A stretch of 6,098 bases of DNA, taken from Bifidobacteriaceae bacterium. Lineage in GTDB: Bacteria > Actinomycetota > Actinomycetes > Actinomycetales > WQXJ01. Each line of letters opens with the position of its first letter. Position 1 is the first letter of the stretch. The DNA lies in assembly GCA_031272565.1 (NCBI GenBank), contig JAISTN010000226.1, positions 1 to 6,098 on the forward strand. Direction: 5' to 3'. This document shows, piece by piece, positions 1-5,173 of the stretch. Made by a program: the position numbers and the translations under genes. Under the pieces are notes generated by a model. The model searched no databases. It saw nothing but the letters and a program-made list of their open reading frames with translations, and was not told where the DNA came from.

Positions 1-266
1 CCCAGCATGCCCATGTAATCCGCCCGGGCCCGGTCGATGCCCCGCTGCGCCAGTTCGGCGCCGCGGAAGAAGTTGCCGCCGCCCACCACCACGGCCACCT
101 GGACACCCGAACCCTTGACGGCGGCCGCGATCTGGGCGGCGATATCCGCCACCACATCCGGGTCAACCCCCAACTGGCCGCCGCCAAAGGCCTCACCGGA
201 TAGCTTCAGCATGACCCGCCTGGTGGTTGGCCGGTGCGGGTCCGGCGTGGGGAGCGCCGCGGCCAT
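1..266 (-). CDS. pyrH: UMP kinase (uridylate kinase), 5' part; runs off the left edge
   Basis: PyrH phosphorylates UMP to UDP with ATP in the cytoplasm, feeding pyrimidine nucleotide synthesis; the bacterial enzyme is a hexamer of the amino acid kinase fold. The visible 88 residues begin with a short polar leader ([17 protein letters not shown]), then [13 protein letters not shown] at about residues 18-30, the nucleotide-binding start of the fold. [13 protein letters not shown] at about 57-69 and [14 protein letters not shown] at 75-88 are the glycine-rich and UMP-site signatures of this family. The chosen ATG lies 5 bp after the tsf stop, so the genes are probably co-transcribed and translationally coupled; no strong ribosome binding site is visible inside the tsf end. 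A later ATG at position 213 would start directly at MLKLSGE and cannot be excluded. The 3' part, roughly two thirds of the gene, lies outside the window. Identity is secure; only the exact start is uncertain. Confidence 0.95.
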   Translation of the reverse strand, partial: MAAALPTPDPHRPTTRRVMLKLSGEAFGGGQLGVDPDVVADIAAQIAAAVKGSGVQVAVVVGGGNFFRGAELAQRGIDRARADYMGML

Positions 267-271
267 GGCCG

Positions 272-1114
272 TCAGGCGCCCACGCGGAAGCGGGCGAAGC
301 CAGTCACTGCACCGCCGGAGGCGGCCACCACCTTGCCCACCGACTGCTTCGGGTCCTTGGCGAAGGCCTGCTCCAGCAGCACGTTCTCCTTGAAGAAACC
401 GGTCAGGCGGCCCTCCACAATCTTGGGCAGGGCCTGCTCCGGCTTGCCTTCTTCCCGCGCCGCCTGTTCGGCGATGCGCCGCTCCGCCGCCACCGTGTCC
501 GCCGGCACGTCTTCCTTGGTCAGGTAGATGGGCGAATAGGCGGCGATGTGCATGGCCACGTCATGCGCCACGGCCGCGCCCTTGGCGTCGGTGGCCACCA
601 GCACGCCCACCTGCGGCGGCAGGTCCTTGTTGGTCCGGTGCAGGTACAGTTCAACGGCCTCGCCCTTGACCACTGCCACTCGGCGCAGTTGCAGCCGCTC
701 GCCCAGCGTGGCGGACAGGGCGTCGATGGCGTCCTTGACGGAGCCCTCGGCCCCGGCCGGCGCCGCCAGCACCTGGTCTACCTCGTCCGTGCCGGCTGCC
801 GTGGCCGCTTGCAGCACCTGGTCGGCCAGTGCGATGAACTTGGGCGCCTTGGCCACAAAGTCCGTTTCCGAGTTCAACTCGATCATGACACCGGTCTGCC
901 CGGCCGCGCCGTCAACCACCTGGGCGGCCACCAAGCCGTCCGATGTCGACCGGCCTTCACGCTTGGCCAGGCCCTTCAAGCCTTTGACCCGGATGATCTC
1001 CAGTGCCTTGTCCTGGTCGCCTTCGGCCTCATCCAGGGCCTTCTTGACGTCCAGCATGCCCGCGCCGGTCTTTTCGCGCAGGGCCTTGATGTCGGCGGTG
1101 GTGTAGTTCGCCAT
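272..1114 (-). CDS. tsf: Translation elongation factor Ts (EF-Ts)
   Basis: EF-Ts is the cytoplasmic guanine nucleotide exchange factor that releases GDP from EF-Tu so that EF-Tu can be recharged with GTP. At 280 residues it has the usual length for actinobacteria. The N-terminal UBA-like domain is plain: [20 protein letters not shown] at residues 2-21, then [12 protein letters not shown]. The EF-Tu-contacting motif TDFVAK lies at 84-89. The dimerisation core follows, including [13 protein letters not shown], and near the end comes [17 protein letters not shown], the normal C-terminal signature. The ATG is preceded by AGAGGA about 7 nt upstream, a good ribosome binding site. It lies 30 bp after the rpsB stop and 5 bp before pyrH, in the conserved rpsB-tsf-pyrH order, so it is probably expressed from the rpsB promoter. 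Nothing unusual was seen. Confidence 0.98.
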   Translation of the reverse strand: MANYTTADIKALREKTGAGMLDVKKALDEAEGDQDKALEIIRVKGLKGLAKREGRSTSDGLVAAQVVDGAAGQTGVMIELNSETDFVAKAPKFIALADQVLQAATAAGTDEVDQVLAAPAGAEGSVKDAIDALSATLGERLQLRRVAVVKGEAVELYLHRTNKDLPPQVGVLVATDAKGAAVAHDVAMHIAAYSPIYLTKEDVPADTVAAERRIAEQAAREEGKPEQALPKIVEGRLTGFFKENVLLEQAFAKDPKQSVGKVVAASGGAVTGFARFRVGA

Positions 1115-1144
1115 GGTTCAATCCTCTCGTCTGGTGGGGGCGGA

Positions 1145-2611
1145 TCAGGCCTGTTCGGCTGCTGTCGCCTTTGGTTCGTCAGCCTTGGATTCTGCGGCCT
1201 TCGGCTCTTCGGCCTTGGGCTCTTCTGCCTTGGGTTCCTCGGCCTTGGCCTTGGCAGCCGGCTGCTTCGGTTCTTCGGCCTTTGGTTCCTCGGCCTTGGG
1301 TTCAGCCTTGGGCTCGGGCTTCTTCGGCTCTTCAGCCTTGGGCTCCTCAACCTTGGGCTCGGCCTTCTTCTTCTCCGCCTTGGGTTCCTCCGCCTTGGCT
1401 TCGGCCTTGGGGGCCGGCTTCTTTGGCTCTTCGGCCTTGGGCTCCTCAGCCTTCGGCTCGGCCTTCTTCTTCTCCGCCTTGGGCTCCTCCGCCTTGGGCT
1501 CCTCAGCCTTCGGCTCGGCCTTCTTCTTCTCCGCCTTGGGTTCCTCCGCCTTGGGCTCTTCAGCCTTGGCTTCAGCCTTGGCCGCGGGCTTGGGGGCCGC
1601 CGCCTTCTTCGGGGCCTCGGCGGGAACGGCCTCGGCCGGAGCCGAAGTCTCTTCAGCCTTCGCCGCCGTGTCTGCGGGAGCAGCTTCAACCGGAGCCGGA
1701 ACTTCGGCCGGAGCCGCGGGGGCGACATCGGCGGCCGGAGCCGCAGCTTCAACCGGAGCCGCAGCTTCAGCCGGAGCCGCCGCGGCGGCATCGGCCACCG
1801 GGGCCGCCGCCTTGACCGGCGCCTCAACCGGAGTCTCCGCCACGGCCAGCAGTTCCTGTTCCCATTCGGCCAGCGGCTCGGCCGGTGGTTCGGACTCGTC
1901 GCCAGTGGTCTCCTTGATCGAGTGGCGCTCCACCAGGCCTTCCGCCACGGCATCGGCCACGACACGGGTCAGCAGACCCACCGCGCGGATCGCGTCGTCA
2001 TTGCCGGGCACGGCGTAGTCGACCTCATCCGGGTCGGCGTTGGTGTCCAGAATCGCTACCACCGGGATGCCCAGCTTGCGGGCCTCGTCGACCGCCAGGT
2101 GCTCCTTCTTGGTGTCCACAATCCAGACCGCCGCCGGCAGCTTGGACATGGTCCGGATGCCACCCAAGGTGCGGGCCAGCTTGTCCCGCTCGCGGCTCAT
2201 CATCAGCCGTTCCTTCTTGGTGAAGGCGCTGCCGGCGGACTCCTCAAGGTTCATCTCTTCCAGTTCCTTGAGGCGCTGCAGCCGCAGCGAGATGGTCTGG
2301 AAGTTGGTCAGCATGCCGCCCAGCCAACGCTGGTTGACATAGGGCATCCCGACGCGGATGGCCTGTTCCTGGACGGCCTCTTGGGCCTGCTTCTTGGTGC
2401 CGATGAACAGCACCGAGCCGCCCCGCGCCACCGTCTGCTTGATGAAGGCGAAGGCGGAATCGATGTGGCCCAGGGTCTTGCCCAGGTCAATGATGTAGAT
2501 GCCGTTGCGCTCCGTCAGGATGAAGCGCTTCATCTTGGGGTTCCACCGACGGGTCTGATGCCCAAAGTGCACGCCACTGTCCAACAGTTGGCGCATGGTA
2601 ACAATAGCCAT
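1145..2611 (-). CDS. rpsB: 30S ribosomal protein S2 with a very long low-complexity C-terminal tail
   Basis: S2 sits on the small subunit near the mRNA exit side; in Escherichia coli it is needed for S1 binding and represses its own rpsB-tsf mRNA. Residues 1-233 are canonical: [20 protein letters not shown] at 6-25, [11 protein letters not shown] at 70-80, [15 protein letters not shown] at 89-103, the charged coiled-coil helices at about 105-150, and [15 protein letters not shown] at 163-177 followed by [11 protein letters not shown]. The usual actinobacterial end, [11 protein letters not shown], is at 245-255. The frame then stays open for over 200 more residues. Residues 262-345 are Ala/Pro-rich (40 of 84 are Ala). 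Residues 346-488 are repeats such as KAEEP and KAEKKKAEP, with 37 Lys against 41 Glu and 1 Asp. The family is normally about 230-300 residues, so 488 is exceptional. The ATG has AAAGGGA 5 nt upstream. No frameshift is visible at the junction. The function of the tail is unknown. Confidence 0.97.
   Translation of the reverse strand: MAIVTMRQLLDSGVHFGHQTRRWNPKMKRFILTERNGIYIIDLGKTLGHIDSAFAFIKQTVARGGSVLFIGTKKQAQEAVQEQAIRVGMPYVNQRWLGGMLTNFQTISLRLQRLKELEEMNLEESAGSAFTKKERLMMSRERDKLARTLGGIRTMSKLPAAVWIVDTKKEHLAVDEARKLGIPVVAILDTNADPDEVDYAVPGNDDAIRAVGLLTRVVADAVAEGLVERHSIKETTGDESEPPAEPLAEWEQELLAVAETPVEAPVKAAAPVADAAAAAPAEAAAPVEAAAPAADVAPAAPAEVPAPVEAAPADTAAKAEETSAPAEAVPAEAPKKAAAPKPAAKAEAKAEEPKAEEPKAEKKKAEPKAEEPKAEEPKAEKKKAEPKAEEPKAEEPKKPAPKAEAKAEEPKAEKKKAEPKVEEPKAEEPKKPEPKAEPKAEEPKAEEPKQPAAKAKAEEPKAEEPKAEEPKAAESKADEPKATAAEQA
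1148..1576 (-). repeat. Lys/Glu/Pro/Ala repeat-coding section of the S2 tail
   Basis: This stretch encodes residues 346-488 of S2 and is built almost entirely from degenerate 5-residue units (KAEEP) mixed with a 9-residue unit (KAEKKKAEP) and KKPxPKAE spacers. Composition is nearly limited to Lys, Glu, Pro and Ala; aromatic residues are absent and hydrophobic ones nearly so, so the segment should be disordered or an extended charged helix interrupted by prolines. Because of the repetition several other reading frames are also open here, giving Arg/Pro/Ser-rich or Leu/Gly-rich translations that are not considered real. Confidence 0.9.
1454..1567 (-). repeat. Two adjacent 57-bp tandem repeats inside rpsB
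   Basis: Positions 1511-1567 and 1454-1510 are direct tandem copies of 57 bp that match at 55 of 57 positions by eye. Each encodes the same 19 residues, [19 protein letters not shown] (S2 residues 349-367 and 368-386). The two differences are silent. A third, diverged copy follows at 1397-1453, where the KAEKKKAEP half is replaced by KKPAPKAEA. Near identity at silent sites suggests a recent duplication, or gene conversion, by slippage or unequal recombination. Confidence 0.9.
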
Positions 2612-2786
2612 GGCTATCCCTTTCTAGGTTGTCTGCCTGGCTAGCCGCGAGGCGGGCCAGACACCTGGCACCCCGCGCGGATGGGCACCGGGTTACCCCG
2701 GACCTGGCCCACCCACGGCCTCCTGATTGGTGGAGGCTCACGGAGCACGCGAAGTCAACCGCCCGGGTGGACGGCCGCAACCGGCT
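2612..2786 (-). promoter_or_regulatory. Structured 5' leader of rpsB (candidate autoregulatory leader)
   Basis: The segment just upstream of rpsB contains no credible gene but has three compact perfect hairpins in transcript sense. 2718-2737 has a 6-bp stem (GCCTCC/GGAGGC) with an 8-nt loop. 2688-2701 has a 5-bp stem (CCGGG/CCCGG) closing GUAA, a GNRA tetraloop. 2656-2669 has a 5-bp stem (GCCAG/CTGGC) with a 4-nt loop. The ribosome binding site (2617-2623) lies unpaired downstream of the last hairpin. In Escherichia coli S2 binds its own leader and represses rpsB-tsf; whether this unrelated-looking leader does the same is inference. The hairpins are short and the DNA is GC-rich, so chance structure is possible. 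Confidence 0.4.
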
Positions 2787-2815
2787 AGTCTACCCGAAAC
2801 CGGCCGGTGCCCACA
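2787..2815 (-). promoter_or_regulatory. Weak candidate promoter of the rpsB-tsf-pyrH operon
   Basis: On the minus strand TAGACT (2792-2787) matches 4 of 6 positions of the sigma-70/SigA -10 consensus. At a 17-nt spacing the -35 position reads TGTGGG, which is poor. A start just downstream would give a leader of about 170 nt. No better-spaced -35/-10 pair was found between the upstream terminator hairpin and rpsB. A 10-bp palindrome, ACCGGCCGGT (2799-2808), sits in the spacer. The operon needs a promoter in this area, but this exact assignment is tentative. Confidence 0.3.
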
Positions 2816-2932
2816 CATGGGCGACTTGACTCAGGTGAAAGGTCCGGGAAGCGCAACGCTTGCCTCAGATGAGAATGCCGGCGTGGCGGTGGGGTCGGCG
2901 CGCAGGCTACCTAGGGCGCCCCGATGCAGGTG

Positions 2933-2957
2933 GGCCGGCGGGCATTGCCCGCCGGCC
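2933..2957 (-). terminator. GC-rich hairpin terminator of the lipoprotein gene
   Basis: A perfect 11-bp inverted repeat (GGCCGGCGGGC / GCCCGCCGGCC) with a 3-nt loop starts about 30 bp after the lipoprotein stop codon. There is no U-tract on either side, as is common for actinobacterial terminators. It would separate lipoprotein transcription from the rpsB operon, which lies downstream on the same strand. Confidence 0.7.
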
Positions 2958-2987
2958 GCACGCTTGTAGGGGTTGAGGCGAGGGGCC

Positions 2988-3554
2988 TTACAGGCCCTTC
3001 GACTCCTGGTTGACGTAGAAGGTCGCCAGGTCGGTCAATGATTCGACCGAGGCGCCGCTGGCCTGAGCCACCGAGCCCACCACGCCGGCGGCCTCGTTGT
3101 ACCAAGCGGCGTAGCCGGACTGGCCATCCACCACGTAGATCCGCACATCAACATCACCCACGTTGACCTGCTTCGGGTCGCCATAGCTGTCGTAGATGCC
3201 GCTGATGTCCTCAAAGGCGCTGGCCTTCTGGACCCGGGCCGTGATCTGGGCGCCATCCTGGGTGAACTCGGCCTGAGCCAGCGTCCCGCCAATGATCTGG
3301 TAAGACTGGCCGGTGGCCGTGTCATCCGGCTGCAAGGTCAGGCCAAGCTGATCCTTGAAGGCATCGGGTGAATCGACCTGGACCACCGGGTTGGGCACGC
3401 TGCTGGCCCCTGCCTGCTCGGTGCTGGAACTGGTGGCCGCCGTGGTGGTCTCCTTGGCGCTGGGCGACCCGGCACCACTGGCGGCCTTGGAGCAAGCGCC
3501 CAGGCCAAGTGCCAACAGGACGGCCAGAACGCCCGCAACTGACTGCTTCTTCAT
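2988..3554 (-). CDS. Secreted lipoprotein with DUF4367-like domain
   Basis: A 188-residue predicted lipoprotein on the outer face of the cytoplasmic membrane. The signal peptide is typical: MKKQ, a hydrophobic core VAGVLAVLLALGLG, and a lipobox LGAC with the lipidated Cys at residue 21. A Ser/Thr/Ala-rich linker (about 22-52) leads to a globular part beginning PNPVVQVDSPDAFKDQLGL. The motif DISGIYDSY at 107-115 and the following VNVGDVDVRIY...GYAAWYNEAAGVVGSVA resemble the C-terminal DUF4367-type domain best known to me from Firmicutes membrane and lipoproteins; this assignment is by eye. Function is unknown. The ATG is chosen because AGAAGGG lies 6 nt upstream and the signal peptide starts there; the frame is open further upstream, but that would overlap the thioesterase gene and lose the signal peptide. 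The gene is divergent from the thioesterase and is followed by a strong hairpin, so it is probably monocistronic. Confidence 0.88.
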   Translation of the reverse strand: MKKQSVAGVLAVLLALGLGACSKAASGAGSPSAKETTTAATSSSTEQAGASSVPNPVVQVDSPDAFKDQLGLTLQPDDTATGQSYQIIGGTLAQAEFTQDGAQITARVQKASAFEDISGIYDSYGDPKQVNVGDVDVRIYVVDGQSGYAAWYNEAAGVVGSVAQASGASVESLTDLATFYVNQESKGL

Positions 3555-3631
3555 ATTCGACCCTTCTTCGGTTTGTCTTGACACCACCTCCGGGGCGCTG
3601 GAAGCAAAGCAACGGTAACCCTCCGCCGGCC

Positions 3632-3669
3632 GGGACCCTGGCCAGGGCGGCGCACCCAAACAGGGTCCC
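3632..3669. promoter_or_regulatory. Inverted repeat between divergent genes (candidate operator)
   Basis: GGGACCCTG at 3632-3640 is repeated in perfect inverted orientation as CAGGGTCCC at 3661-3669, with a 20-bp gap. The left arm overlaps a 12-bp perfect palindrome, CCCTGGCCAGGG, at 3636-3647. This gives three related CAGGG half-sites within 38 bp. They lie in the 135-bp region between the lipoprotein and thioesterase start codons, about 20 bp before the thioesterase GTG, where a repressor or activator could act on one or both genes. No regulator gene is in view, and no convincing -10/-35 pair was found. The operator role is inference. Confidence 0.35.
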
Positions 3670-3689
3670 AGACGTGGCATGCTGGCCTT

Positions 3690-4085
3690 GTGAGCAGCAC
3701 GAACGACCATGCGCCGGCCGGCGAACTGGCCGCCAAGCTGGGCATCGCTGTGATTGAGATCACCGCCCAGCAAGCCAGCGCCACCATGCCGGTGGCCGGC
3801 AACCGGCAGCCCCATGGTGCACTCAACGGCGGGGCTGCGAGCGCCCTGGCGGAAACGCTGGCCTCGCTGGCCGGGTCGGTCCACGCCGCGGGCTTGGGTC
3901 TGATGGCGGTGGGGCAGACCGTCAGCGTGGTCCATCACCGGGCGGCTGGTTCGGGCCTTGTCACCGCCACCGCCCGAGCCCTCCACTTGGGCCGGCGCAG
4001 CGCCACCTACCAGGTCGAGTTGGTTGACCAGACCGGCCACCTGACATCCAGCGCCCAGGTCACCTTGGCGTTGATTGAACCCTGA
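3690..4085 (+). CDS. PaaI/YdiI-like hotdog-fold acyl-CoA thioesterase
   Basis: A 131-residue protein of the small hotdog thioesterase family (PaaI, EntH, MenI/YdiI), cytoplasmic enzymes that hydrolyse acyl- or aroyl-CoA thioesters. The family signature is clear: GNRQPHGALNGGAASALAET at 37-56, with Gln40 and the catalytic Glu55 at the spacing of Gln48 and Glu63 in Escherichia coli YdiI. The position of the YdiI active-site His54 is Asn46 here (LNGG instead of LHGG). The rest follows the fold: VGQTVSVVHHRAAGSGLVTATARALHLGRRSATYQVEL, and a final strand SAQVTLALI. The substrate cannot be told; no menaquinone or phenylacetate gene is adjacent. The start is GTG at 3690, and no clear ribosome binding site precedes it, so a leaderless or weakly translated message is possible. 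The length is normal for the family. Confidence 0.88.
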   Translation: MSSTNDHAPAGELAAKLGIAVIEITAQQASATMPVAGNRQPHGALNGGAASALAETLASLAGSVHAAGLGLMAVGQTVSVVHHRAAGSGLVTATARALHLGRRSATYQVELVDQTGHLTSSAQVTLALIEP

Positions 4086-4098
4086 CTGGCCGGCCAGT
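4085..4098 (+). terminator. Palindrome at the thioesterase stop codon, possible weak terminator
   Basis: ACTGGCCGGCCAGT is a perfect 14-bp palindrome that begins at the last base of the stop codon. As RNA it could form only a 5-bp stem around CCGG, and no U-tract follows. It may terminate transcription weakly or be a chance GC palindrome; no better terminator was found before the M23 gene. Confidence 0.2.
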
Positions 4099-4330
4099 GG
4101 CGTGGGGGGCAATGCCAGGTGGGTGTGATGGCAAGGCGGCGATGCGATGGCCGGCTGCATGGTTGGCTGTGCGTCGCGGACGCCGCCAGCGGGCCCAATG
4201 GGAACCGCTTGAGCCACCGAATAGCGGCGCAGTGCGCCGCGCCCGGCGGGCGGGGTCGTTATTCGCGACTGTCCACAGGCCGGAAGGCCCGCTAGGGGAG
4301 GCCCCGCGTGTCGCCTGGTAGAACGGCGGC

Positions 4331-4978
4331 ATGGTTCTCAAGGTAGTTCTGGCCAAGGCGGCGGTGGCGGCAGCAGTGGGCCTGGCCGCCGGCCTGGGCG
4401 CCTGGCTGGTGCCCGATGGCGCCCCCAGGCTCACGTTGGCCCAACTGGCTGACGGGCAACGGCCGGCCCCCGAGGTGACGGGCATGACCGGCCAAGTGGC
4501 GGCGGCGGCCGACACTGTGGGGACGGCCGGTGCCCCTGGGGCGGTACCCAAGGCTCAAGCCGCCGTTGAAACAGCGGTTTTCGACTGGCCTCTGCCCCGG
4601 CCAATCGAGATTGCGCGGGCCTTCGACCGGCCAGGGGCGCCCTGGCTGGCCGGGCACCGGGGGGTTGACCTGGCGGCCACGCCGGGGCAGACCGTGCTGG
4701 CGCCGGCGGCCGGCCAGGTCACCTACGCCGGCTGGATTGTGGACCGCGACGTGCTGGTGATCAAGCACGATGACCTGGCCTCCACGCTGGAGCCGGTCAC
4801 CACCGATCTGACGGTTGGCACCTGGGTCCAGGCAGGCGCCGCCGTGGGGCAGCTAGCGGCCGGCCAGGCCTCCCACTGCCAACCGGCCTGCCTGCACTGG
4901 GGCGTGCGCCGGGGCGACTACTACCTGGACCCCACCAGCCTGATCGACCCACCCCCAAGGGCCGTCCTGTGGCGGTGA
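4331..4978 (+). CDS. Membrane-anchored M23 (LytM-like) peptidase-fold protein
   Basis: A 215-residue envelope protein. Residues 4-27 form a hydrophobic Ala/Val/Leu segment, either a signal anchor or an uncleaved signal peptide; there is no lipobox. An Ala/Pro-rich linker leads to an M23 domain at about 85-205. WPLPRPIEIARAFDRP opens the domain, and GHRGVDLAA supplies zinc ligands His109 and Asp113. PGQTVLAPAAGQVTYAG and VIKHDDLASTLEPV follow, then CLHWGVRRGDYYLDP with His189. M23 enzymes cleave peptidoglycan peptide cross-links. Here the usual His-x-His is Cys187-x-His189, and the usual Tyr-x-His of the core is Leu-Glu-Pro (153-155), so the second pair of catalytic histidines is missing. Cys183 and Cys187 could form a disulphide. 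The protein may be a regulatory or divergent member. An M23 gene facing away from rpsB next to xerC is a conserved actinobacterial arrangement. The ATG has only a weak purine-rich upstream stretch. Confidence 0.85.
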   Translation: MVLKVVLAKAAVAAAVGLAAGLGAWLVPDGAPRLTLAQLADGQRPAPEVTGMTGQVAAAADTVGTAGAPGAVPKAQAAVETAVFDWPLPRPIEIARAFDRPGAPWLAGHRGVDLAATPGQTVLAPAAGQVTYAGWIVDRDVLVIKHDDLASTLEPVTTDLTVGTWVQAGAAVGQLAAGQASHCQPACLHWGVRRGDYYLDPTSLIDPPPRAVLWR

Positions 4979-5075
4979 CGCGAGTGTCCGCGCCGCCCTG
5001 ATGCTGGCCCCTTCGTTATTGCCTGTGGCAGGAGCGCTTTTTCATGCCACCGCACGCGGTTTGGCCGATTCCCAA

Positions 5076-5092
5076 CCCAGCACGAGGCTGGG
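5076..5092. terminator. Hairpin between convergent M23 and xerC genes
   Basis: CCCAGC/GCTGGG forms a perfect 6-bp stem around a 5-nt loop. It lies 97 bp after the M23 stop and 81 bp after the xerC stop, so it could end transcription from either side. No U-tract is present in either direction. A run of five T at 5038-5042 after a 4-bp stem (5022-5032) is a second, weaker candidate for the M23 gene. Confidence 0.4.
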
Positions 5093-5173
5093 CCACCCGT
5101 GCGCCGATGAGTGCCGGTTACCTGCGAGGCGTCTTGGTTCGTGACGAGCCGTCTAGGAGAGATGAATCGGCTG

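Noticed and set aside
976..1965. 329-codon Arg/Pro/Ser-rich frame on the minus strand, overlapping rpsB and tsf
   Set aside because: It is the shifted frame of the S2 repeat and EF-Ts coding sequence. The S2 and EF-Ts frames are supported by strong homology, and the shifted translation resembles nothing.
227..2644. 805-codon open frame on the plus strand opposite tsf and rpsB
   Set aside because: It is antisense to two certain genes, its translation is Leu/Gly/Arg low complexity opposite the S2 tail, and it has no family resemblance. It results from high GC and the lack of stops in the mirrored repeat.
2826..2831. TTGACT on the plus strand as a -35 element
   Set aside because: No -10-like hexamer lies 16-19 bp downstream, and no plus-strand gene follows.
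2988..4217. Longer 409-codon version of the lipoprotein gene
   Set aside because: The upstream extension is antisense to the thioesterase, removes the signal peptide from the N-terminus and ignores the good ribosome binding site before the ATG at 3554.
4269..4277. CTGTCCACA, close to the actinobacterial DnaA box TTGTCCACA
   Set aside because: It is a single site with one mismatch and no cluster or AT-rich region nearby, so there is no support for an origin.
4086..4330. Possible small gene or RNA between the thioesterase and the M23 gene
   Set aside because: Only short open frames without ribosome binding sites or recognisable residues are present, and no cloverleaf or strong hairpin was found.
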